In this document: positions 34,351-41,997 of the stretch, in pieces
Layout: every line of letters starts with the position of its first letter
Numbering within the stretch: the stretch's first letter is position 1
Assembly (NCBI GenBank): GCA_014656495.1
Contig: BNCN01000016.1
Span: forward strand, 124,001 to 188,000
DNA from: Comamonas sp. KCTC 72670
Lineage (GTDB): Bacteria; Myxococcota; Myxococcia; Myxococcales; Myxococcaceae
Length of the DNA stretch: 64,000 bases
Direction of reading: 5' to 3'
Notes under the pieces: model-generated
What the model was told of the DNA's origin: nothing
The model's database searches: none
Seen by the model: the letters and a program-made list of their open reading frames with translations, nothing else
Program-made: the position numbers and the translations under genes

Positions 34351-36072
34351 TCAGTTCTCGTAGACCTCTATCTCGTTGATACGCACGTAGCCCGGCTGCG
34401 CGACAGACCCGAGATGACCGAGAATGCGCAGCTTCGAGGTCGTGGTGGGCGAGGCGATATGCGTGGTCCGATCCAGGGTGTTGCCCGTGACGAAGTCGCG
34501 AGTCACCCATCTCCCCCCACGGTTCGCGTCCCAAACCTGAATGGTGAACGACTGAGGAGCGCCATTGGTGCTCATGTAGAGTTCGATGCGCCGGAAGGTG
34601 CGTAAGCCACCGAAATCCAGCTCCACCCACTGCGGGAGCCCGGTGCCCCAAGCGTTGGTCCAGCTCGCGCTGGGGGAAAGCTCCTGGCTCGGAATGCCGT
34701 CGTTGACCCGGAACGGGGAGTAACATGTGCTCCCCGAGCAATAGGACGAAGACGCCGAGGCGTTCGCGCCAAGCGCCAGGTTCTCATGGGTGTTGTAGAG
34801 CTCAATCTCGTTCACCCGCACATACCCCGGCTGCGTGAAGGAGCCCAAGCGTCCCAGCAGCCGCACTCGACTGGTGACAACAGGCGCGAAGTCGTGAGTT
34901 CTCTGCACCTCCGTATTGCCCGTGACGTTTGCCGTGGCCACCCAGGCAGTGCCATTCCAGTATTCGATTGAATAGGCCTGCGGGAAACCACTTCTGCTGC
35001 CGATGACGACGGCCTGATTGATGACATGAGGATGGCCGAGATTCACCTCAACCCACTGCGGGAGTCCGACATCGCTGGCGTTGGTCCAACTGTGGAAGCC
35101 ATCGGACGTGGTGTCGCGGGATCCGTCGTTGACCCGGTTGGGTGAGTAGCAGTGCATGCCATTACCGGAGCAAAACGTGGATGACGCCGAACTGTTGCCC
35201 ATCAGCGCCAGGTTCCCATTCCCAGGACCATAGAGCGCCCGGATGCCGATCCGATCCCGCTGCGTGAGCTGCAGATCGACCGTGCTGCCGCCCGTGCACG
35301 CCGGATCGTTCATCACTGAGTCCGCGTCAAAGGGAGTGAGCGTTCGCCAGTTACTGTCCTCGGTGCAGGAACCGTCTTCCGGACGCGTATACTCATGGCG
35401 CAAGCCCAGTACGTGCCCCAATTCATGGCGGAGGAGACCTGCCAACGAATGGGGCGAAGGACTCTCGAAGAAGGCACTCGTGTCAATGATCAAGTTGCTG
35501 TACGAACGGACCGTATTGGGGAAGAAGGGTCGCGCCAGATAGCCCATACCTGAGCCAGGGCGGACATCAAAGACCACGTTGGGATTGGCCGCGTCGCAGG
35601 CGCTGTCCTGGGCGGGAACGTGGATGAAGTTGACATTGGCGGCGCTCTCCCAGGCGTTCGCCGCGCGCGCCATGGCCTCAACGACCTGCGCATACCGGGA
35701 GCTGCCGAAGCCCGTGCTCACGCAGTACGTCAGGTTGAGCTTTTCCGAGCCAAACCATATTGAATTCGCGCCGCCCACGGTGTGCACGATGAGCGCGCCG
35801 GGCCTTGAGAGGCCGTCGTAGTACTCCCGGAGTTCCTCGAGATTCGACATCGGCATGTCGCCCTCGACAATGTAGATGCCGGTGTCCGGCTCTCGATATG
35901 TGCGCCTTTCGAACTCCTCGAAGCTGAGCCGATGGGTGCCTACGGGCCCTTCCTCCAACGCCTGTGGAGCCACGCCAGCGCCGCAACCTACCGACGCGAG
36001 GAGGGCCATCAGCCGCATTGAACCCCAGACGTTTCGCTTCGACTCCGTCAGTTTTTTCCGCATGAGCTCCAT
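34351..36072 (-). CDS. Matrixin-like metzincin protease with two F5/8-type C (discoidin) domains
   Basis: 573 residues from the ATG at 36072 (AAGG upstream). A lipoprotein-type signal ends in ASVGCGAG. The catalytic domain contains LLRHELGHVLGLRHEYTR, the HExxHxxGxxH metzincin zinc site, and a downstream DSVMNDPACTGG Met-turn. The C-terminal half is two similar repeats of about 135-140 residues (SASSTFCSGNGMHCYSPNRVNDG and SASSSYCSGSTCYSPFRVNDG) with LPQWVEVNLG/LPQWVELDFG, typical of discoidin domains that bind carbohydrate or cell surfaces. It is probably exported and acts on proteins at a target surface. GC and codon choice are visibly less GC-biased than in neighbours. Confidence 0.88.
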   Translation of the reverse strand: MELMRKKLTESKRNVWGSMRLMALLASVGCGAGVAPQALEEGPVGTHRLSFEEFERRTYREPDTGIYIVEGDMPMSNLEELREYYDGLSRPGALIVHTVGGANSIWFGSEKLNLTYCVSTGFGSSRYAQVVEAMARAANAWESAANVNFIHVPAQDSACDAANPNVVFDVRPGSGMGYLARPFFPNTVRSYSNLIIDTSAFFESPSPHSLAGLLRHELGHVLGLRHEYTRPEDGSCTEDSNWRTLTPFDADSVMNDPACTGGSTVDLQLTQRDRIGIRALYGPGNGNLALMGNSSASSTFCSGNGMHCYSPNRVNDGSRDTTSDGFHSWTNASDVGLPQWVEVNLGHPHVINQAVVIGSRSGFPQAYSIEYWNGTAWVATANVTGNTEVQRTHDFAPVVTSRVRLLGRLGSFTQPGYVRVNEIELYNTHENLALGANASASSSYCSGSTCYSPFRVNDGIPSQELSPSASWTNAWGTGLPQWVELDFGGLRTFRRIELYMSTNGAPQSFTIQVWDANRGGRWVTRDFVTGNTLDRTTHIASPTTTSKLRILGHLGSVAQPGYVRINEIEVYEN

Positions 36073-36234
36073 CTGACACCTTGAACAGGCATGAGGCGCT
36101 CCCCTGGACGAGCGCATGAGGATTCACAGGCTGGGAGTGATTCCCACCGAGACCCAGAAATCGTTGGCAGGCTTTTCCCAAGTCCGACAGACCCGGAATG
36201 AGCACGCGGACCCTATGGGACCTTCTCGACAGAC

Positions 36235-36258
36235 GGCATCACCCATAAGGGTGATGCC
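36235..36258 (-). terminator. Terminator of the cupin/hydrolase operon
   Basis: GGCATCACCC (36235-36244) and GGGTGATGCC (36249-36258) form a perfect 10-bp stem with an ATAA loop, 66 bp downstream of the minus-strand hydrolase stop. Confidence 0.6.
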
Positions 36259-36324
36259 TCTCGAAGTCGCCGTTCCTCCCCACGCAACAAATGCCCTGAC
36301 GAATGAGCCGTTGGTGCCCTGCTG

Positions 36325-37251
36325 TCAGGTCCGGGCCTTCCAGGTCAGCCACTCTCCGGGCCGCGCCAACTCCACGTTCACCTTCCGCGTGCGCGCGGCG
36401 GCCAGAAGGCGCGCCTCCGCGTCGGGGATCTCCTGGTAGTCCTCCGAGGCCGCGAGGCCGTAGTGGATGGGCACGAGGAGCTTCGCGCCCAACACCACGG
36501 CCGCGGCCACCGCCTGCTCCGGCGTCAGGACGGCGTGCACGTCGCTCACGGGCTTGCGCCAGCCGAAGCGAGCCCCGTTGATGGGCAGGAAGGCCGCATC
36601 GAAGGGACCGAACTGTCGCCCGATGTGCCACCAGGCGCCATGCCACAACGTATCGCCGCAGTGGATGACGCGGCGGCCTCCGCCAGAGACGACCCAAGAG
36701 ACCTGGGGGTCCCCATAACCGTCCGACGCGGGCACGGCGGTGACGGTGAAGTCGTTGAGCAAGAGGGGCTCGTAGAGCGGAGCGGGTCGCACGCGGAAGC
36801 CCGACGCGGAGGCCACCGCGGCCATGTCCGGGGCGCACACCAGGGTCCCGCTGTCTCCCAACGCCTGACGGACAGCCACGCGGTCGAAGTGGTCGGAATG
36901 GCGATGCGTCACCAGGACGAAGCGGCCTCCCTCGCTCACGTCCAATGGAACGAGCGGGTCCTTCAACGCGGCCCCCCACACGGAGGGGTCGCTCAACGGG
37001 TCCAGGAAGAGCGTGTCCTGGCCAAGCCGCAGTCGGACTCCGGCCCAGGCCAACCGCTGGGCGCGAAGCGCGGCGCTGTCGACAGGCTTCGCCGCACGCC
37101 CCACCCCAGAAGGGAGCAGCACCGCGCCCGCGGAGAGCGCCACCGCCGCACGCAGGAAGTCCCGACGGCCCGTCCGCGAGGGTCGAGCCAGCATGTCCCG
37201 TCCCTCCGTGTTCGCGGGCTCCATCGGGAATCGCGAAGCGTCCTGGATCAT
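36325..37251 (-). CDS. Tat-exported metallo-beta-lactamase-fold hydrolase (UlaG/NAPE-PLD-like)
   Basis: 308 residues. The ATG at 37251 overlaps the cupin stop as ATGA. Near the N terminus, SRTGRRDFLRAAVALSAGAVL is a twin-arginine signal, so the enzyme folds before export. The body has FVLVTHRHSDHFDRV (HxHxDH zinc motif), VIHCGDTLWH (metal-bridging Asp) and VPIHYGL (last His), the pattern of the L-ascorbate-6-phosphate lactonase/N-acyl-phosphatidylethanolamine phospholipase D branch. The substrate is unknown. Coupling to a cupin suggests a small catabolic or detoxifying pair. Confidence 0.87.
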   Translation of the reverse strand: MIQDASRFPMEPANTEGRDMLARPSRTGRRDFLRAAVALSAGAVLLPSGVGRAAKPVDSAALRAQRLAWAGVRLRLGQDTLFLDPLSDPSVWGAALKDPLVPLDVSEGGRFVLVTHRHSDHFDRVAVRQALGDSGTLVCAPDMAAVASASGFRVRPAPLYEPLLLNDFTVTAVPASDGYGDPQVSWVVSGGGRRVIHCGDTLWHGAWWHIGRQFGPFDAAFLPINGARFGWRKPVSDVHAVLTPEQAVAAAVVLGAKLLVPIHYGLAASEDYQEIPDAEARLLAAARTRKVNVELARPGEWLTWKART

Positions 37252-37613
37252 CGAGCCTCCGGGGAGGCCACGGGGTTGATGCCAAAGAGGCGCACGCCGA
37301 TCTCGGTCCGCGGCTGATGACGGCTCTCCGGTGGGAAGAACAGGTAGGTCCCCGGTCCCAAGCGCTGCTCCCCTTCGATGAGCTCGCCGCACAGCACGAA
37401 GACCTCCTCTCCGGTGTCGTGGACGTCCACGACGGGCCACTGACTCCCGGGAGCCATGTCCACGACCCAGACCCGCACGTCGCGCGTACTCGGCAGGTCC
37501 CTCCTCAGGCAGCCAGGGCCGATGACGACCGGTTCGATGTCATCGATTCGCACCGACGACACGGGGGGTACGACAAGGGGCTGCGTCCTCGAGAAACCAT
37601 CTGACTGGGGCAT
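37248..37613 (-). CDS. Cupin-domain protein
   Basis: 121 residues with a strong AGGAGG site. A single cupin barrel: VDVHDTGEEVFVLCGELIEGEQRLGPGTYLFFPPESRHQP holds the two cupin motifs (H...E near residue 65 and PxxxxH near residue 95), so a metal site is plausible. It resembles anti-sigma ChrR-type and small dioxygenase-type cupins. First gene of a two-gene operon with the Tat-exported hydrolase, and divergent from the LysR regulator, which is the likely controller. Confidence 0.83.
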   Translation of the reverse strand: MPQSDGFSRTQPLVVPPVSSVRIDDIEPVVIGPGCLRRDLPSTRDVRVWVVDMAPGSQWPVVDVHDTGEEVFVLCGELIEGEQRLGPGTYLFFPPESRHQPRTEIGVRLFGINPVASPEAR

Positions 37614-37672
37614 CCGTCCGTCCTCCTGGCACTGGGACGCCGACGTTAAGGAGCCCTCCGGTCATGAGCGTA

Positions 37673-37687
37673 GCGAAACGATTTCGC
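37673..37687. promoter_or_regulatory. Palindrome in the divergent LysR/cupin promoter region
   Basis: GCGAAA-CGA-TTTCGC, perfect 6-bp arms. A candidate LysR-type operator half in the 111-bp gap between the two divergent genes. Confidence 0.45.
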
Positions 37688-37695
37688 GATGATGC

Positions 37696-37708
37696 TGAAC
37701 AGTCTTCA
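37696..37708. promoter_or_regulatory. MetR-type box
   Basis: TGAACAGTCTTCA matches the MetR consensus TGAA-N5-TTCA exactly. It lies 16 bp before the regulator ATG chosen at 37725 and would fall inside the gene if an earlier start were used. It probably mediates autoregulation and control of the divergent cupin operon. Confidence 0.6.
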
Positions 37709-37724
37709 TGTGAAGCTGGCCGGC

Positions 37725-38675
37725 ATGCTCGAGCTCCGTCACTTCAAGCTGATTGCCGCGGTCGCCGACACAGGGAGCCTGGCCGCCGCGAGCCGTCAGC
37801 TCCACCTCACGTCCTCGGCGCTGAGCCACCAGCTCCGCGATGCCGAGGAGCGCCTGGGCGTGCAGCTCTTCCAGCGCCGTCAGCGCCGGCTGCTCCTGAC
37901 CGGCTCCGGCGAGAAGCTGCTCCTCTCCGCGCGGAGGGTCTTGAATGAGGTGGCGCAGGCCGAAGCAATCTGCCGCGCGAACCCGCAGGACGACCTGCTC
38001 CGGCTCAGCACGGGCTGCTACACGGTGTATGGCTGGCTGCCGCCCATCCTGGGGCGGTGGCAGGCCGAGCACCCACGCGTCGAGCTGCGCATCGTCCTGG
38101 AGGCCACACGCCAGCCCCTGGGGGCGCTGCTGAATGGCGAGCTGGACCTCGCCTTGACGACCGACGTCCCACCGCAGGCCCGGCTGGCGCAGACCGCGCT
38201 CTTCGAGGACGAGCTCATGCTGGTGGTCCCCGAGGGCCACGCGCTGGCACAGCGGGGACATGCCACCGCGGAGGACCTGATGCGGGAGCACCTGCTCACC
38301 TATGCCGCGCCTCGGGAGCAGCTCGATGTCTTCACGCGCGTGCTCTCGCCCGCGGGCATCGAGCCGCACCGGGTCTCCCCCGTCCCGCTCACCGAGGCGC
38401 TGATTGAGCTGGTGCGTGGCGGTATCGGCGTGACAGCGCTGCCCCAATGGATGCTGCCGGAGCAGAGCCCGGGCCTGCGGACCGTCCGGCTCACCCCTCG
38501 GGGAATCCGGCGTCGCTGGAGCGCCGTCACCCGCGCCTCTCGCCAGCGCCCCCCTCCGCTGACGCACTTCATCCAGCTGCTTCGCGAGCGCTTCGCCCCT
38601 CACGCCCCAGCGGGGCCACAGGCTGCCTCACGGCGAGCCGCGCCGCCAGTCAGCCGCGCACGGGGGCGCGCGTGA
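37725..38675 (+). CDS. MetR-like LysR-family transcriptional regulator
   Basis: 316 residues from the ATG at 37725. Longer in-frame starts exist, but the protein opening MLELRHFKLIAAVADTGSLAAAS aligns naturally with LysR N termini. The HTH contains LHLTSSALSHQLRDAEERLGVQLFQR, close to the SALSHQ signature of MetR. The effector domain includes a QAEHPRVELRI-type beta-strand and a DLALTTD segment. The last 30 residues are a low-complexity Ala/Arg/Pro tail. Members activate or repress a divergent target with a co-inducer (homocysteine for true MetR). Here the divergent target is a cupin/hydrolase pair and not met genes, so the ligand may differ. Confidence 0.87.
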   Translation: MLELRHFKLIAAVADTGSLAAASRQLHLTSSALSHQLRDAEERLGVQLFQRRQRRLLLTGSGEKLLLSARRVLNEVAQAEAICRANPQDDLLRLSTGCYTVYGWLPPILGRWQAEHPRVELRIVLEATRQPLGALLNGELDLALTTDVPPQARLAQTALFEDELMLVVPEGHALAQRGHATAEDLMREHLLTYAAPREQLDVFTRVLSPAGIEPHRVSPVPLTEALIELVRGGIGVTALPQWMLPEQSPGLRTVRLTPRGIRRRWSAVTRASRQRPPPLTHFIQLLRERFAPHAPAGPQAASRRAAPPVSRARGRA

Positions 38676-39330
38676 AACCCTCGACAGCGCCGCCACCACC
38701 CCTGTCAGGCGGCAGCCCTCCAGGACTCACCCTTCGTTGGCGCGGCAGCCACGGCGCAACGTCTCCCGCTTCGGCGTCATGACGCGCTGATCCGGCGCCA
38801 GGCCCCGGCCGTGCGTCTCCACCGAACGCGAACGCGTCCTGTACACACGCGCGATACACCGCCCGCGCGGATGTCTCACTCGGAGACGGCGGCGGCATGA
38901 ATCGTGCTCTTGAACGCGGCTCACTGGGCGCATCGCGGGCGGTCATTTCCGACTTCAACGCGGAGGCCCGCCGGAGCTCGTGACGCGACAGAGGAAGGAA
39001 GGGGCTGGGCTCCGACAACAAGCGTGCTGACGCAGCGGCTGCCCGGCCAGGGCCCCCATGCAACCTGTGACATCTCATCTTCGATTCGTGCCTCCCCGTC
39101 TCAACAGGTCATCTCGCCAGGGACCCGCTCCGCGCTCCGTCGCCGTGCAATGACAGCTCGCGGTGCGGTCCGCTGTCTCGCAAAGACAGCACGCATTTGA
39201 GACATGAAATCCCTTGCACTCCCCGTCAACAAAGCCGTACCATTCGTGCACCTCCCGACAGTTCTGACGCCTCACGGACGCGCCAGCGGTCCGACGTCAC
39301 TCCCATTCCCTAATCAGTGAGGAATTACGC
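38676..39330. other. Long non-coding region ahead of the tail cluster
   Basis: 655 bp with no supported gene; short open frames here lack coding character. It separates the LysR gene from the tail-particle cluster and should hold the cluster promoter. A perfect inverted repeat at 39172-39190 is the most distinctive element. The ribosome-binding site GAGGA precedes the ATG at 39331. Confidence 0.5.
39172..39190. promoter_or_regulatory. Inverted repeat upstream of the tail cluster
   Basis: GCTGTCT-CGCAA-AGACAGC, perfect 7-bp arms, 140 bp before the first gene of the cluster. Candidate operator for whatever regulator controls the particle; no regulator is encoded inside the cluster. Confidence 0.45.
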
Positions 39331-39816
39331 ATGCCGGATGCATCCATGGTTCTTTCCACGGTCGATAACACCGCCATCCAGATCGAACAGGCGCTCTACA
39401 AGCTCTACACGGCCGTCACGGGCCAGGGCTTCAAGGACGTCCTGAAGCAGCTCCCCACGGTCATCCTGGACGCCATCCAGTCCTCGCTGAGCAAGGTGCT
39501 CGACTCGGTGGCGGGCATCGTGAAGCAGCTGACCGACCCGAAGGTGCTCAACGGCATCAAGGACGTCATCACCGCGGGGCGGGACGTGGTGGCCTCCACG
39601 CTGGACCTGCTGCCGTCGAGCGCCCAGGGCTTCGCGGAGACGGCGAAGCGCTTCCTCAACGTCGTCGTGGACTTCGTGAGCGCGGGCGTCGAGCACATCG
39701 TGGCCATCGTCGACCTGCTGATGAAGGTCATCGGCGCGCTCGCGGGCAAGGTCGAGGCCCTGGCGGCGGAGACCCTCGCCGCGCTGAGGCGGTCCGGTCT
39801 GACGCTCCCCGCCTGA
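39331..39816 (+). CDS. Small helical leader protein of the tail cluster
   Basis: 161 residues, GAGGA before the ATG. No family recognised. The whole chain is amphipathic or hydrophobic helix with heptad-like Leu/Val spacing (ALYKLYTAVTGQGFKDVLKQL, LSKVLDSVAGIVKQL, NVVVDFVSAGVEHIVAIVDLLMKVIGALAG), with few charged patches and no cysteine. Its style is similar to the helical protein encoded at 46414. It is first in the cluster but followed by two stem-loops before the sheath gene, so it may be made in different amounts from the structural genes. It could be a particle component, a cargo protein or a membrane-active peptide; I cannot decide. Confidence 0.65.
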   Translation: MPDASMVLSTVDNTAIQIEQALYKLYTAVTGQGFKDVLKQLPTVILDAIQSSLSKVLDSVAGIVKQLTDPKVLNGIKDVITAGRDVVASTLDLLPSSAQGFAETAKRFLNVVVDFVSAGVEHIVAIVDLLMKVIGALAGKVEALAAETLAALRRSGLTLPA

Positions 39817-39863
39817 GTCGGCGCACCGACTCCGTGAGCTCCCGCCAGGTGATACGCGGGAGC
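39815..39863 (+). terminator. Two consecutive stem-loops between leader gene and sheath gene
   Basis: GAGTCGG (39815-39821) pairs with CCGACTC (39826-39832), and GCTCCCGC (39838-39845) pairs with GCGGGAGC (39856-39863). The first begins inside the stop codon. They may cause partial termination, or stabilise the leader mRNA. Confidence 0.55.
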
Positions 39864-40002
39864 CGACCTTCCTTTCATGAGCAATTGAAGAGGGCCGCGC
39901 ACCTGAGCGGGTGTGCGGAACGCCATCCGTGCGCGCGGCCCGGGGAGCCTGCCCCTTGAGCAGGCCATTCACCTCCCTCGTCACCGAGGGTACGGAGCAC
40001 GT

Positions 40003-41589
40003 ATGGCCAATGGCCTCATCATCCCCGGTGTCCAGGTAACGGTGGTCAAGGAAGTGCTGCCCCAGCAGCTCGCGCCGTCCGGAGTGCTGGGGCTCATCGG
40101 ATTCACCGAGCGCATCGAGCAGACGGACCAGGGACAACCCAAAGTGACACGCGCGGGAAGCTGGCCGCGTTACGTGGAGGCCCTGGGCCGCGCCAGCGCC
40201 TACAGCCTGCCCGAGGCGCGTCAGGCCTTGGACAACGGGGTGGCCGAGTTGGTCATCTCGCCGCTCCCCGAGAGCGCGGGCGCCACGGCGCGCGTGGCCG
40301 TCCCGGGCGACGACGCGCAGGCCAAGGCCTTCCGCGCCCTGCTGGACAAGGCGGTCCGCGAGGCCACCGCCGCGGCGGACGAGGCCAAGCGGAAGTTGGA
40401 CGCGACCAAGAAGGACTCGGCGGTCGGCTCCGACGCGCTCAAGGAGGCGGAGGCCCACCACGTGGCGGCCAAGGCCCGCCTGGAGGGGGCCACCGCCGCC
40501 CAGAAGGCGGGCTCCGACGTCTCCAATGACAACGCCGGCTTCACCCTCCGCGCGCGCGCGCCGGGCCCCTGGGCCAACGGGCTCGTCGTCCAGGTTTCCT
40601 ACCGGGAGAGCCTGGAGCCGTCCGTCTCCTTCGACCTGAAGGTGCTCCGCCGGGTCGCGGGCCGCGAGGAGGTCCTGGAGCTGTACCGGGGCCAGACGCT
40701 CGCCACCTGCGCCGCGACGATGCGGGCCTCGGCCTTCGTGAAGGTGGATGAGACGAAGGCCCTCGGTTGGCCGCGAGCGGCCGAGTACACGCTGGCCGGT
40801 GGACAGGACGCCAGCGCCGCTGACTACGCCGCCGCGCTGGAGCGACTGCGCGACGAGGCGGACGTGGACATGGTGCTCGCCGCCGTGCAGGACTTCTCCG
40901 ACCTGACGCGCGTGGCCCGCGTCTACGGCTCCGTCATCAGCCACTGCGACGCGCTGAGCGACGAGTGCCGGGGCCGCGTGGGCTTCGGCCAGGTGCCTCG
41001 GACGGGGAGCCTGGAGGCGCACGCGCAGCTCGCGAACAACCTGGTGAGTGACAGGTTCGTGCTGGTGGCGCCCAACGGCGTGGTCGGCGCGGTCGCGGGC
41101 ATGGTGGGCAGCCTGCCCTACTTCCAGTCCCCCACCTTCAAGCGGCTCTCTGGCCTGGCCGAGCTGCCCCCCCTCTCCACGGAGGAGCAGAAGGCCCTCC
41201 TGCGGGGCAACGTGGTGCCGGTGGCGCTGGAGCGAGGGCGCGGCACCATCGTGCTGCGTGGGCTCACCACCGACGGCGATCAGATCAACGTCCGCCGCGT
41301 GGCGGACCGGGCCGTGCGCATGCTGAAGATGGTCGGCGACCTCTTCATCGGCCTGCTGAACAACGCGGATGGACGCACCGCCCTCAAGCAGAAGCTGGTG
41401 GAGTCCCTGGTGCAGATGGAGAAGGACGGCGCCCTGGTCCCCTCCACGGATGGCAAGGACCCCGCCTTCAAGGTGGAGGTCTACTCGTCCCAGGCCGACT
41501 TCGCCCAGGGCATCGTCCGCGTGAACATGGCCGTGAGGCCGGTGCGCGCCATTGACTACATCTACGCGACCATCACGGTCCAGGTTTGA
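40003..41589 (+). CDS. Contractile tail sheath protein
   Basis: 528 residues from the ATG at 40003 (GGAG 5 bp before). The N terminus MANGLIIPGVQVTVVKEVLP and the following GVLGLIGFTERIEQ are typical of phage tail sheath proteins. The C-terminal core has RVADRAVRMLKMVGDLFIGLLNN and ends RPVRAIDYIYATITVQV, the region forming the inter-subunit handshake in T4/Mu/pyocin sheaths. Residues about 103-170 are a charged Ala/Lys/Glu helical stretch (LLDKAVREATAAADEAKRKLDA and following) with coiled-coil character, an insertion probably displayed on the sheath exterior. The protein polymerises around the tube and contracts to drive it through a target envelope. Confidence 0.9.
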   Translation: MANGLIIPGVQVTVVKEVLPQQLAPSGVLGLIGFTERIEQTDQGQPKVTRAGSWPRYVEALGRASAYSLPEARQALDNGVAELVISPLPESAGATARVAVPGDDAQAKAFRALLDKAVREATAAADEAKRKLDATKKDSAVGSDALKEAEAHHVAAKARLEGATAAQKAGSDVSNDNAGFTLRARAPGPWANGLVVQVSYRESLEPSVSFDLKVLRRVAGREEVLELYRGQTLATCAATMRASAFVKVDETKALGWPRAAEYTLAGGQDASAADYAAALERLRDEADVDMVLAAVQDFSDLTRVARVYGSVISHCDALSDECRGRVGFGQVPRTGSLEAHAQLANNLVSDRFVLVAPNGVVGAVAGMVGSLPYFQSPTFKRLSGLAELPPLSTEEQKALLRGNVVPVALERGRGTIVLRGLTTDGDQINVRRVADRAVRMLKMVGDLFIGLLNNADGRTALKQKLVESLVQMEKDGALVPSTDGKDPAFKVEVYSSQADFAQGIVRVNMAVRPVRAIDYIYATITVQV

Positions 41590-41604
41590 TGAGGAAACAC
41601 GCTG

Positions 41605-41994
41605 ATGCCCACGGTCTTCTCCGCCAACCGTAGCAGCGTCCTCGTCGACGGTAATCCCGTCGAAGGACTCCAATCCCTCGTCTTCCGCGTCGTCACCGAG
41701 CGCGAGGACATCCGCGCCATCGGCTCCAACGAACGCGTGGACGTCATCTTCGGCCTGCGCACCGTGAAGGGTGAGCTCGTCATCCGCTCCGCGCACTTCG
41801 GGCTCGACACGCTCCTGCAGGAGCGCGCGAAGTTCCAGCTCGTGGCCAGCCTGAAGCGCACCGAGGGCAGCGACGACACGCGCACGCTGTCCTTCGACGA
41901 CTGCTACGTGGAAGGCAAGGCCTTCCAGGTCGACGCGCACGGCAGCGCGGCCACGACCTACGCCTTCACCGCCACGCGGGTTCGCGAGGAGTAA
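41605..41994 (+). CDS. Tail tube protein (inferred)
   Basis: 129 residues with GAGGA before the ATG. It follows the sheath directly, which is where tube genes lie in contractile-tail clusters. The chain is beta-rich (SSVLVDGNPVEGLQSLVFRV, IFGLRTVKGELVIRSAHFG, TTYAFTATRVREE), in agreement with the small beta-barrel/sandwich tube fold. Length fits the short tube proteins of simple tails. Sequence alone does not prove the assignment; it rests on position, size and strand content. It is the only gene in the cluster in a good position to encode the tube. Confidence 0.72.
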   Translation: MPTVFSANRSSVLVDGNPVEGLQSLVFRVVTEREDIRAIGSNERVDVIFGLRTVKGELVIRSAHFGLDTLLQERAKFQLVASLKRTEGSDDTRTLSFDDCYVEGKAFQVDAHGSAATTYAFTATRVREE

Positions 41995-41997
41995 CGC

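Noticed and set aside
38676..39330. Short frames (up to about 140 codons) in the region before the tail cluster
   Set aside because: They lack coding character; the region is better explained as promoter and regulatory DNA.
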